Shown in pieces: positions 31,313-39,110 of a stretch of DNA of 64,000 bases. Below the pieces are notes generated by a model. The model worked only from the letters and a program-made list of their open reading frames with translations. It did no database searches and was not told the origin of the DNA. Numbering within the stretch: position 1 is the stretch's first letter; the number at the start of each line of letters is the position of its first letter. This stretch comes from FEB-22 sp003105195 (lineage in GTDB: Bacteria > Pseudomonadota > Alphaproteobacteria > Rhizobiales > Xanthobacteraceae): positions 136,491 through 200,490 of the forward strand of contig JAOSKV010000004.1 in assembly GCA_027493405.1 (NCBI GenBank), given 5' to 3'. The translations under genes were made by a program, and so were the position numbers.

Positions 31313-34225
31313 TTACGCTGCCCTGACCTGGCAGAGCGTCGCCTTCGGTTCTTGCATGCCGGTCGCCGGATCGTAGCCGTAGGTCGTGACGGTGTTCACG
31401 CTCTCGCCGAGGACGATCGGGTCGGTGCCCTGCGGATAGTTCCTGCGCTGGTCGGCGCTCTGGAACCAGCCCGCGAAGTGGAAGGGCATCCAGGTGACGC
31501 CCTTGCCGACGCGCTCGGTGACGAGCGCCTTGACTCGGCAGGCGGCGCCGCCGGCCATCTCGGGCCCCGCGACCATCACCCAGGCGCCGTCCTTGATGCC
31601 CCGCTCGGCCGCGTCCGCAGGATTGATCTCGATGAAGCAGTCCTGCTGCAGCTCGGCGAGCCACTTGTTCGACCGCGTCTCCTCGCCGCCGCCCTCGTAC
31701 TCGACCAGCCGGCCCGAGGTGAGGATCAGCGGGAACTGCTTGGCGATCCCCTTCTCGACCGCGGCCTTCTGCACGTCGAAGCCGACATTGGGCACGCGGA
31801 ACTGTTTGGCGTTCGGATAGGTCGGATACTTCGCGACCAGCTCCGGACGCGGCGTGTAGATCGGCTCGCGGTGCACCGGCACCGGATCCGGCAGGTTCCA
31901 CGCCATCGCGCGGGCCTTGCCGTTGCCGTAGGCCATGACGCCGTGCTCGAGCGTCACGCGGATGATGCCGCCCGACAGGTCGATCGCCCAGCCGACTCCA
32001 TCGGGGTTGTTGCCGCCGATCCGCTCGATGGTCGCGCGCTCCGCGTCGGTGAGGTCCTTGTCCCAGCCGAGCTTCTTCAGGACGCCGTAGTTGAACTCCG
32101 GATAGCCGTCCTGGATCTCCGAGCCGACCGAATAGACGCCGTCGGCGAGCAGGCTCACCCCGTTGCGCTCCACGCCGAAGCGCGCGCGGAAGGTGCCGCC
32201 GCCGTCCTTCACGTGCAGGTTCGGATTGTAGAGCGTGTGCGTGCCCGGGTGGCGGATCTGCGGCGTGCCCCAGCACGGCCACGGCAGGCCGTAATAGTCG
32301 CCGCCGATCTCCGGCTCGTCCTTCGGCGCCCGCAGCGTCACCAGGTCGAACTTGCCCTGGTTCTTCATGTGCGCCTTGAGCCGTTCCGGCGACTGGCCCG
32401 AATAGCCGGTCGAGAAGCCGCCGCGGTTGATCTCGCGCAGCAGGTCCTCGGCCGAGGGCAGGTTGTTCTCGACCTTGATGTTCTTGAACATCTGCTCGGC
32501 GAAGCCGAGCTTCTTGGCGAGCAGGTACATGACCTCGAGGTCGTTCTTCGACTCGAAGATCGGCTTGACGATCTGCTCGTACCACTGCAGCGAGCGGTTC
32601 GACGCCGTGCGCGAGCCTTCGGCCTCGAACTGGGTGCAGATCGGCAGCAGGTAGGTGTTCTCCTTGCGGTCCGACAGCGCCGCCCAGGTCGTGGGATGCG
32701 GGTCGGCGACCACCAGGAGCTCGAGCGCCTCGATGCCCTTCTTGGCCTCCGGCATGCGCGTGACGGTGTTGCCGCCGTGGCCGAACACCATCATGGCCTT
32801 GACGTTGTCCGCCTGGGCGACCTGGTCCTTCGGCAGCATGGTCGCGTCGAACCAGCGGGTCGACGGGATGCCGGCCGTCTCCATCATCTTCTTCGACTCG
32901 AAGCGCCCCTGCATCCAGGCGTAGTCGACCTCCCAGACGCGGGACCAGTGCTTCCACGCGCCCTCGGCCAGGCCGTAGTAGAGCGGAAGCGTCACGATAT
33001 CGAGGCCGAGATCGGTCGCGCCCTGCACGTTGCAGTGGCCGCGGAAGATGTTCGCGCCGGTGCCGAACTTGCCGACATTGCCGGTCGCGAGCAGCAGCGT
33101 GCAGAACGAGCGCACGTTCGCGGTCGAGACCGTGTGCTGGGTGGCGCCCATGCACCAGATGAAGGTCGAGGGCTTTTCGGTCGCGAACTTCTTGGCGACC
33201 ATCTCGAGCTGCGCGCCCGGCACGCCGGTGACGCGCTCCACCTCTTCCGGCGTCCACTTCTCGACTTCCTTGCGCACCTCGTCCATGCCGTAGACGCGCT
33301 GGCGGATGAACTCCTTGTCCTCCCAGCCGTTCTTGAAGATGTGGTGCAGCATGCCCCAGATCACCGGGATGTCGGTGCCGGAGCGGAAGCGCACATATTC
33401 GGTGGCGTGCGCCGCGGTCCGCGTCATGCGCGGATCCATGACGATCATGTTGGCGCGGTTGATCTCCTTGCCGGAGAGCACGTGCTGAAGCGACACCGGG
33501 TGCGCCTCGGCCGCGTTCGAGCCCATGAAGATGATCGTCTTGGAATTGCGGATGTCGTTGTAGCTGTTGGTCTGGGCGCCGTAGCCCCAGGTGTTGGCGA
33601 CGCCCGTCACCGTGGTGGAGTGGCAGATGCGCGCCTGGTGGTCGACGTTGTTGGTGCCCCAGAAGGCCGCGAGCTTGCGGTTCAGGTAGGCGCCCTCGTT
33701 GGAGAACTTCGCCGAGCCGAGCCAGTAGACCGACTCGGGACCCGACTTGGCGCGGATCGCTTCGAGCTTGTCGCCGATCTCGTTGATCGCCTGGTCCCAG
33801 GAGATGCGGGTCCACTGGCCGTTGACGATCTTCATCGGGTATTTGAGCCGGCGGTCGCCGTGCACCAGCTCGCGCACCGCGGCGCCCTTGGCGCAGTGCG
33901 AGCCGCGGTTGATCGGCGAATCCCAGCCGGGCTCCTGCCCGATCCAGACGCCGTTCGACACCTCGGCGACCACCGTGCAGCCGACCGAGCAGTGGGTGCA
34001 GATGTTCTTGCGCAGCTCGACCTTGGCGCCCTGGGCGGGCGGCGGGCCGGCCTCGGCCTTGCGCACGCCGGTGAGCGGCAGCGCGCCGAGCGCTGCCACG
34101 CCGCCGGCCGCCAGGCCGGAGCGGCGCAGGAACGCGCGGCGGTCGAGACCGCCGCCGGATTGTCCGGCGAGTGCGGCCGCGAGCGTTCCGCGGCGGGCCT
34201 CGCGCTGTGTCCTCTTGATGAGCAC
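31313..34225 (-). CDS. fdhA: Formate dehydrogenase catalytic (alpha) subunit, Tat-exported, Cys type
   Basis: 970 residues. A twin-arginine signal lies at about 29-60 (RRAFLRRSGLAAGG). The N-terminal [4Fe-4S] motif uses Cys76, Cys79, Cys83 and Cys111. The Mo/W ligand position is Cys201-His202 (QARICHSTTV), so this is a cysteine rather than selenocysteine enzyme, and no in-frame TGA is used. Molybdopterin domains and the C-terminal dinucleotide-binding domain (LILTSGRLVEYEGGGEETRSN) are complete. It oxidises formate to CO2 in the periplasm with bis-MGD. It is preceded by the small Tat protein (12 bases) and followed by beta and gamma. Confidence 0.96.
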   Translation of the reverse strand: MLIKRTQREARRGTLAAALAGQSGGGLDRRAFLRRSGLAAGGVAALGALPLTGVRKAEAGPPPAQGAKVELRKNICTHCSVGCTVVAEVSNGVWIGQEPGWDSPINRGSHCAKGAAVRELVHGDRRLKYPMKIVNGQWTRISWDQAINEIGDKLEAIRAKSGPESVYWLGSAKFSNEGAYLNRKLAAFWGTNNVDHQARICHSTTVTGVANTWGYGAQTNSYNDIRNSKTIIFMGSNAAEAHPVSLQHVLSGKEINRANMIVMDPRMTRTAAHATEYVRFRSGTDIPVIWGMLHHIFKNGWEDKEFIRQRVYGMDEVRKEVEKWTPEEVERVTGVPGAQLEMVAKKFATEKPSTFIWCMGATQHTVSTANVRSFCTLLLATGNVGKFGTGANIFRGHCNVQGATDLGLDIVTLPLYYGLAEGAWKHWSRVWEVDYAWMQGRFESKKMMETAGIPSTRWFDATMLPKDQVAQADNVKAMMVFGHGGNTVTRMPEAKKGIEALELLVVADPHPTTWAALSDRKENTYLLPICTQFEAEGSRTASNRSLQWYEQIVKPIFESKNDLEVMYLLAKKLGFAEQMFKNIKVENNLPSAEDLLREINRGGFSTGYSGQSPERLKAHMKNQGKFDLVTLRAPKDEPEIGGDYYGLPWPCWGTPQIRHPGTHTLYNPNLHVKDGGGTFRARFGVERNGVSLLADGVYSVGSEIQDGYPEFNYGVLKKLGWDKDLTDAERATIERIGGNNPDGVGWAIDLSGGIIRVTLEHGVMAYGNGKARAMAWNLPDPVPVHREPIYTPRPELVAKYPTYPNAKQFRVPNVGFDVQKAAVEKGIAKQFPLILTSGRLVEYEGGGEETRSNKWLAELQQDCFIEINPADAAERGIKDGAWVMVAGPEMAGGAACRVKALVTERVGKGVTWMPFHFAGWFQSADQRRNYPQGTDPIVLGESVNTVTTYGYDPATGMQEPKATLCQVRAA

Positions 34226-34236
34226 GGCTGCCTCCC

Positions 34237-34434
34237 TCAGTAACGGTTGACCCGGTAGAAGGTCTTCACGTGGTCGGTTTCCTTGTAGCGGGCCTTCTTC
34301 TTGTCGGCGTCCGACTCGGCCGCCTGCGCGGCGGTCGCGAGCGGTGCCGCACTGGTCGCTGCGACGCCTGCGCCCGTCGCGAGGACGCGCAGGAAATCGC
34401 GACGGCCGACCTTCGATGTCTCGTTCCGTTTCAT
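34237..34434 (-). CDS. Small formate dehydrogenase-region Tat-signal protein
   Basis: 65 residues. KVGRRDFLRVLATGAGVAA is a full twin-arginine signal, and the remaining ~30 residues are polar (DADKKKARYKETDHVKTFYRVNRY). This matches the known family of short Tat targets encoded directly before fdhA. Its role is unknown; a chaperone or co-export partner is possible. The ATG at 34432-34434 puts RR at residues 11-12. Confidence 0.9.
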   Translation of the reverse strand: MKRNETSKVGRRDFLRVLATGAGVAATSAAPLATAAQAAESDADKKKARYKETDHVKTFYRVNRY

Positions 34435-34474
34435 CGCCGTCACCTCCGTGCTGTTCCCTGCCCGCACGCCGCCG

Positions 34475-35254
34475 TTACGCCGGCAGCGCGAAGGCCTCCT
34501 TCTCGATCTCGAAGAACACCCGTCCGATCGCGCCGACCCGGGCGTAGAAGTTCGCGGCCTCGGCGCGCTCGAGGTCCTGGAAGAACCGCTCGGCCCAGGG
34601 CGCGAGGTGCCTCTCGAACAGGTGCTGATCGGTGCCCTCGGGCGCCGGAAAGCGCCCGCCGACCACGCCCGCCATGATCTCGCAGAGGGTCGCGATATGG
34701 TCCTCGGGCTCCACGTTTCCGTCCGCGCGGGCGATGCCGAGCGTCGCCAGGTCGCCGCGCAGGCGCGCGAGCGGGCGCTCGTGCAGGAATCCCGTCAGGT
34801 AGTAGGAGGCGTAAGGCAAGAGCTCGCCGCGCCCGAGCCCGATAAAGAGGTTGAAATATTCCCGCTCCACCTGCGCGACCGTTGCCGCGCCGGCCGCATC
34901 GGCGAGCGCCATGTGCGCGAGCCCGAGCGGTGTCGCGTCGCCGCGCAGGTCGGCGAGGCGCGAGAGCAGGTCCTGGTTCGGCGCCCGGGCCAGCAGCACG
35001 GCGAGCAGCGCATATTCCTGCGCGCGCGCGGCAGCGACCTCGTCGACGTCGTCGTTCACGATTCCGCGTTCCTCGTAGAGATCCGGCCGCAGCACGGCGC
35101 GGCTCACGCCGGTCGCGGATTCCACCGCCAGGACGCGTTCTGCGGGTATACGGTCCCAGTTGGAAACCGACGGCTGCGAGATGCCCAGCCGGCGCGCAAG
35201 CTCGCTCACGCCCCCGGCCGCCCGGATTGCGACGCTGAGTCCCGGCTCGCGCAT
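34475..35254 (-). CDS. Helix-turn-helix domain fused to a TorD/DmsD-family chaperone
   Basis: 259 residues. The first ~50 residues form a YdaS/Cro-like HTH (GGVSELARRLGISQPSVSNW, then IPAERVLAVESATGVSRAVLRPDLY). The rest (~75-255) is an all-helical TorD-like domain (REYFNLFIGLGRGELLPYASYYLTGFL, then EPEDHIATLCEIMAGVV, FFQDLERAEAANFYARVG). TorD proteins bind Tat signal peptides and fold molybdoenzymes. Here the chaperone could also report on free signal peptide or apoenzyme to DNA (inference). It lies just upstream of the Tat protein and fdhA, its likely clients. Confidence 0.85.
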   Translation of the reverse strand: MREPGLSVAIRAAGGVSELARRLGISQPSVSNWDRIPAERVLAVESATGVSRAVLRPDLYEERGIVNDDVDEVAAARAQEYALLAVLLARAPNQDLLSRLADLRGDATPLGLAHMALADAAGAATVAQVEREYFNLFIGLGRGELLPYASYYLTGFLHERPLARLRGDLATLGIARADGNVEPEDHIATLCEIMAGVVGGRFPAPEGTDQHLFERHLAPWAERFFQDLERAEAANFYARVGAIGRVFFEIEKEAFALPA

Positions 35255-35397
35255 TTCCCTCCCGCCAACCCGACTTGGACTTCCGAATGTGGCTTCGAAT
35301 TAGTCCAATGAGCATTGGGAGATTGCGACGGGATTCCGGCCGGGTCAATAGTCCCGCGCTATGGGCTCAACATATTGCACTGCAACTGAGAACTATT

Positions 35398-36113
35398 TCA
35401 GCGCGGCAGGGCGCCGCCATGGCCACGTCGCGGCAACTTCGTAATGCTTTCGTATGTCGAGACCGATTCACTTGCACTCTTGTCTTCTATTGATTGCTGA
35501 GACTTCTGGCGCTCCCCCGCGTTGCTCTCGACGGGATTGCTTGGAACTTCGGTGACTTCATTTTCCTTCGACGCGAAATCTCGACTGGCGGAGTCGACAA
35601 CCGCCGGTGTCGGCAATGTGGAAGAGCCCTGTGCCGGCAAACCGGCTGTCTCACGGGATGGCACCTCCGGGCCCCCGGGATTTCCGGAGTCTCCGGGTCC
35701 CGGGGCGTGAACATCTCCTCCACCATGCGTCGCAGGTCGTCGGTCATTTCCAGCCGTCCGAAGCCGGGGACGCCCTCGGTTGCATTGAAGTCCCAAGAAT
35801 TCTCCGAAAGTCCGATGAAGTCGCGGATCGCCGGATCGCTCACCCAGGCGCGTCGAAGGGCCGCACGGGAAACCTCGAGCGGCACGCCCTTGCGCAGGAA
35901 GACGTCGACCTTGGTCCCGGGGCCGATCTCGTCGAGGGACGGCAACGAGGACAGGTCGAATTCCGGCTCGGGCGCCGGCCTTGCCGGCTCGGGCTTCGCG
36001 GCGACTTCGTCCCGGCGCTCCGGCTCGCCCGGACTCTGCGGACCCGTCTCCGGCATGCCGGCCGCGCGCTTGCGGCGCGACCAGCGCTGCAGGAAGCCTT
36101 CATCCTCGCTCAT
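35398..36113 (-). CDS. DUF3306 protein (one frameshift)
   Basis: About 238 residues after correction. The N-terminal MSEDEGFLQRWSRRKRAA, then LPSLDEIGPGTKVDVFLRKGVP, WVSDPAIRDFIGL and WDFNATEGVPGFG, are family hallmarks. The C-terminal tail is read in another frame and ends RRGHGGALPR, the expected ending. Adding one C to the five-C run at 35672-35676 joins them. The function is unknown, but the family is a constant neighbour of Tat formate dehydrogenases. The ATG overlaps the DUF3305 stop as ATGA. Confidence 0.85.
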
Positions 36114-36622
36114 CGCTCGTCCTCGCGCGCGGGGCCGCGCCGGCCGAGCGCGTCCGGGTTGGCGCGGTCGCGCTTGCGCTTGAAGAACGGCCGCTCGACG
36201 TGGTGCTCCGCGACGAAGTCCTCGATCGCGGCACGGATCGCCTCCGGCATCGGCACCGGCTCGACCAGGTCGGTGCCGGTTTCCGTGTAGCCCTCGCCTT
36301 CGGCGGGGTCGGCGGTCGCCAGGAACAGCTCGTAGGGATGCTCGCCTTCGCACGGCCGCAGCACCAGCCAGATCTGCGGCGTGCCGCTCGCCAGGTTGTC
36401 GCGGTAGTGCCCGGTCTCGCTGCGATAGAGGTCGATGGTGGTGGTCCCGACGAAGAAGGTGGCGACGTCCTCGTCCTGCGACAGCATGGTCCAGGGCGCC
36501 GCCGCCGGGATCCCGTCGAGCACCGCGAGCGGTCGCCAGACATGATCGATCCAGGCGCTCTTCGCCTTGCGGCGCTCGGCCACCACGCCGACCGGGATGC
36601 TCGCGAGCGGCGCCACCGTCAC
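36110..36622 (-). CDS. DUF3305 protein
   Basis: 170 residues. The start is GTG (36620-36622) inside a GTGA overlap with the previous stop. Features: PVGVVAERRKAKSAWIDHVW, then FVGTTTIDLYRSETGHYRDNL and PQIWLVLRP. The family occurs beside formate dehydrogenase and DUF3306. No catalytic motif is known to me. It looks cytosolic. Confidence 0.87.
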   Translation of the reverse strand: MTVAPLASIPVGVVAERRKAKSAWIDHVWRPLAVLDGIPAAAPWTMLSQDEDVATFFVGTTTIDLYRSETGHYRDNLASGTPQIWLVLRPCEGEHPYELFLATADPAEGEGYTETGTDLVEPVPMPEAIRAAIEDFVAEHHVERPFFKRKRDRANPDALGRRGPAREDER

Positions 36623-37623
36623 GACACGGCCTCCAGGTGGCGCACCGGCAGGCCGGTCACCAGGTTCTGCGGCTTCAGGCGCAGCCGCTTGTCCGCCGTC
36701 ATCGCGAGGATGAGATAGACCGGCTCGCCCGCGACCTTCTGGATCATCACGGCCGGGTCGCGGAAGGTCAGCCGGTAGAGCGCCGCGATGCGCCGCGCGG
36801 TCGCCTCGTCCGGCGGTTCGCCGTTCCACAGCAAGTCGCCGATCTTCGTGCCGTCCTGGTCGAGACCGACATACCAGGCGAGCTGCACGTCGCGCGCCTC
36901 CACGATCGGCTCCACGTCGACGTCGACGCCGAGCATGTGGCGCACGAAGCCCGCGATCACCTCGCCGAGCGCGGCATGGCCGCGCTGCCCGCCGCTGAGA
37001 TCGAGCGCCATGTCGAACCGGTCGCTGCGCTCCCAGTAGCTCGCGGCATTCTCGTCGGTCATCACGTCGATCTCGGCTTCCGCCGGCAGTCCCATCATCG
37101 AGACCAGCGGCGAGACCTGATGGCCCGTATGGTCCGCGATGGTCTCCTCGTCGGCGGCGAGGAGCGAGCCCTCGTGCAGGGTGACGAGCTGCGGACGGAA
37201 CATGATCTCGGCTGCGCGCAGCACATAGGGGTCCTCGCAGCCGTCGAGCACGTTGCGCAGGATCACGTGCACGAGCTGGTTGAGGAACAGGATCGGGGTC
37301 CTGGCGCCGCCGCGGATGAGCGCCGCATAGGCGCCCTCCAGCGTCGCGTGGCGCAGGAGATGGTCGCGGAAGCCGATCATCAGCTCCCAGTTCTCGCGCG
37401 CGTCGGCGTCCTCGAGCGCCGCGATCTCCTGCGCCGCGACCGGACGCCGCGGGTCGGCCAGCAGCGTCGCGTGCAGCGTGCGCTCCAGCACGCCGGCGTC
37501 CGGCGGCGGCGCGAGCTCGGGCCGCGCGAAATACACCTTCAGGAACTCGTCGGTCACGACGAGCCCGCCGCCGGAATCGCGGTCGAGCAGATGATGGCCG
37601 CAGGACAGCCAGAAATCCGTCAT
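36619..37623 (-). CDS. DUF6352-like protein
   Basis: 334 residues, cytosolic, beginning MTDFWLSCGHHLLDRD with a Cys-Gly-His-His. Other blocks: ENWELMIGFRDHLL, TPILFLNQLVHVILRNVL, SYWERSDRFDMALDLSGGQRG and LAWYVGLDQDGTKIGDLLWN. I know this family only as a formate-dehydrogenase neighbour without assigned activity. It is joined by 4-base overlaps at both ends. Confidence 0.8.
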   Translation of the reverse strand: MTDFWLSCGHHLLDRDSGGGLVVTDEFLKVYFARPELAPPPDAGVLERTLHATLLADPRRPVAAQEIAALEDADARENWELMIGFRDHLLRHATLEGAYAALIRGGARTPILFLNQLVHVILRNVLDGCEDPYVLRAAEIMFRPQLVTLHEGSLLAADEETIADHTGHQVSPLVSMMGLPAEAEIDVMTDENAASYWERSDRFDMALDLSGGQRGHAALGEVIAGFVRHMLGVDVDVEPIVEARDVQLAWYVGLDQDGTKIGDLLWNGEPPDEATARRIAALYRLTFRDPAVMIQKVAGEPVYLILAMTADKRLRLKPQNLVTGLPVRHLEAVS

Positions 37624-38210
37624 TTCGTCGTCTCGTCCTTGGCGCCGGTGCGTGTCGGCGCACCGGTACCCGGATCGCCGGAGCCTGCGTCGGCGAGCGC
37701 CATGAGGTCGACGCCCTCCGCCGTCTCGTCCTCGCCTTCCACCTCGAGGAACGCGAAGGCGCGCAGCGGCTTCGGCCCTTCGCGCGGCGTGAGCGTGCGG
37801 AAGGTCTCGCGGATGGCGCCGTCCTCGCATACCCGATGCATGGCGATCAAGGTGTCGCGGGGATGCTCGCAGAGCGAGGCCGCGAAGGCGATCTCCTCGG
37901 CCGCGGCCGCGCGCGCCGCCGCCATGTCGGGAGCGCCGAATTCCGCGAGGAGGCGGGCGGCGAGCTGGCCGGTCGCGGCCGCGTGCTCCTCCGCACCCGC
38001 CTCGACGATCTGCACCAGCGTCGACCAGCCGAACGAGGCGAGGCCGAGGAAGCCGGAGCGGAACGCCACGCGCTCCTTGCCTTCCAGGGCCGCGGGATCG
38101 AGCTCCATGAACATGAAGCCGCCCGGCACCGCCCATTCGCCGGGCTCGGCCGCGCGCGCGAAGATGAACGTGTCCGAGGGATCGAGCCGGATGGTACGCA
38201 GGAGCTTCAC
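37620..38210 (-). CDS. DUF6505-like protein
   Basis: 196 residues with a GTG start (38208-38210) inside a GTGA overlap. It begins LLRTIRLDPSDTFIFARAAEPGEWAVPGGF and has FGWSTLVQIVEA. No known catalytic motif. The acidic tail (EVEGEDETAEG) is followed by ATGA coupling to the next gene. Confidence 0.8.
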   Translation of the reverse strand: MKLLRTIRLDPSDTFIFARAAEPGEWAVPGGFMFMELDPAALEGKERVAFRSGFLGLASFGWSTLVQIVEAGAEEHAAATGQLAARLLAEFGAPDMAAARAAAAEEIAFAASLCEHPRDTLIAMHRVCEDGAIRETFRTLTPREGPKPLRAFAFLEVEGEDETAEGVDLMALADAGSGDPGTGAPTRTGAKDETTK

Positions 38211-38962
38211 AGGCGCGGCCCTCGCGTCTCGGGATCGAGCCAGGCCGGCGCCTTCAATGCCGGCACGAGCTTGCGCTTCTCGACCTCCGCCTTGCCGACA
38301 CGCCGCGCGATCAGGTCGCCGGTCTCGTCGATCTCGCGGCGCAGGCCCTTTTCCGGCGCGAGGCGCTGCAGGTATTCCCGCTCGACGGCCTTGAAGCCCT
38401 GCTCCTGCCAGGCGTCGGTCGCCACCATGAGATGGCGCGCGAAGCTCTCGACCAGGCGCGTCGCCGCGGTGTCGTCGAAGCCCTCGTCCTCCAGCGCCGT
38501 CGTCAGCGGCCGCAGGCCCGGTTCGCCTTCGGCGAGCGAGACCATGCGGATCATGGCGCCGAACACCAGCCAGGCCGGCGGCTCGTCCTCGCGCGCCCGC
38601 GCGGGCCAGGCGAACTGGCCGCCGCCGACCAGCCCGCCCGCGATGCGGATGGTGTCGGGCCAGTCGATCGTGATCATGCGCTCGGGCGGCGCGTGGAACA
38701 ACAGTGCGTCCGCCAGCGCCACCATGCCGGCATAGAAGGCGCGGCGCGCGGTCCTGAGCGGCTCGTCCGGCTCCAGCACCACGGCGAACTCGGCGAGATC
38801 GAAGCGCCCCACATAGACCAGGGTTCCGGCCCCCGCCTCGGCCGCGATCTCCTTCGCATGTGCGAAGGCGTCGCCCACCTCGCGCAGCGCCACCGCGCTG
38901 TAGACGGGCGGAAGATCGAGCTGCGGCGCGAACGGCATGCGCATGCGGGGTGTCGGGGGCAT
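38207..38962 (-). CDS. Biotin/lipoate protein ligase-like protein
   Basis: 251 residues. The central part (MITIDWPDTIRIAGGLVGGGQFAWP, then AWLVFGAMIRM) resembles a BPL/LplA-type fold with a DUF4444-like tail (FKAVEREYLQRLAPEK). No complete GRGRxG biotin-ligase or lipoate-ligase catalytic motif is apparent to me, so it may bind a cofactor-like ligand rather than ligate. AGGAG lies eight bases before the ATG. It is the first gene of the five-gene overlapped run leading to DUF3306. Confidence 0.8.
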   Translation of the reverse strand: MPPTPRMRMPFAPQLDLPPVYSAVALREVGDAFAHAKEIAAEAGAGTLVYVGRFDLAEFAVVLEPDEPLRTARRAFYAGMVALADALLFHAPPERMITIDWPDTIRIAGGLVGGGQFAWPARAREDEPPAWLVFGAMIRMVSLAEGEPGLRPLTTALEDEGFDDTAATRLVESFARHLMVATDAWQEQGFKAVEREYLQRLAPEKGLRREIDETGDLIARRVGKAEVEKRKLVPALKAPAWLDPETRGPRL

Positions 38963-39004
38963 TCACGTTTCTCCTGCGCCGATCGACGCGCCTGCCGAAT
39001 TGGT

Positions 39005-39021
39005 ATTGTTACAATTATAAC
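39005..39021. promoter_or_regulatory. AT-rich divergent promoter region
   Basis: Between the ligase-like gene and the ferredoxin gene lies ATTGT-T-ACAAT (39005-39015) overlapping TATAAC on the + strand (39016-39021) and a perfect TATAAT on the - strand (39014-39019). No clear -35 is seen for either, so an activator may be needed. Confidence 0.45.
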
Positions 39022-39110
39022 GTGGCGCTATCGGTGGCTAGGCACGGGTCCGCCGAAGGGTTTCGCGCGGCCTTGCCGGTTCCTCGCCCATGGCGAGCCG
39101 AGGAGAACGA

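Noticed and set aside
31313..34225. Selenocysteine in formate dehydrogenase
   Set aside because: The ligand codon encodes Cys201 and there is no in-frame TGA.
31124..34243. A 1,039-codon + strand open frame opposite fdhA
   Set aside because: Antisense shadow. Its composition (His/Arg/Ala/Val-rich, no motif) is typical of the reverse strand of GC-rich genes, and fdhA is beyond doubt.
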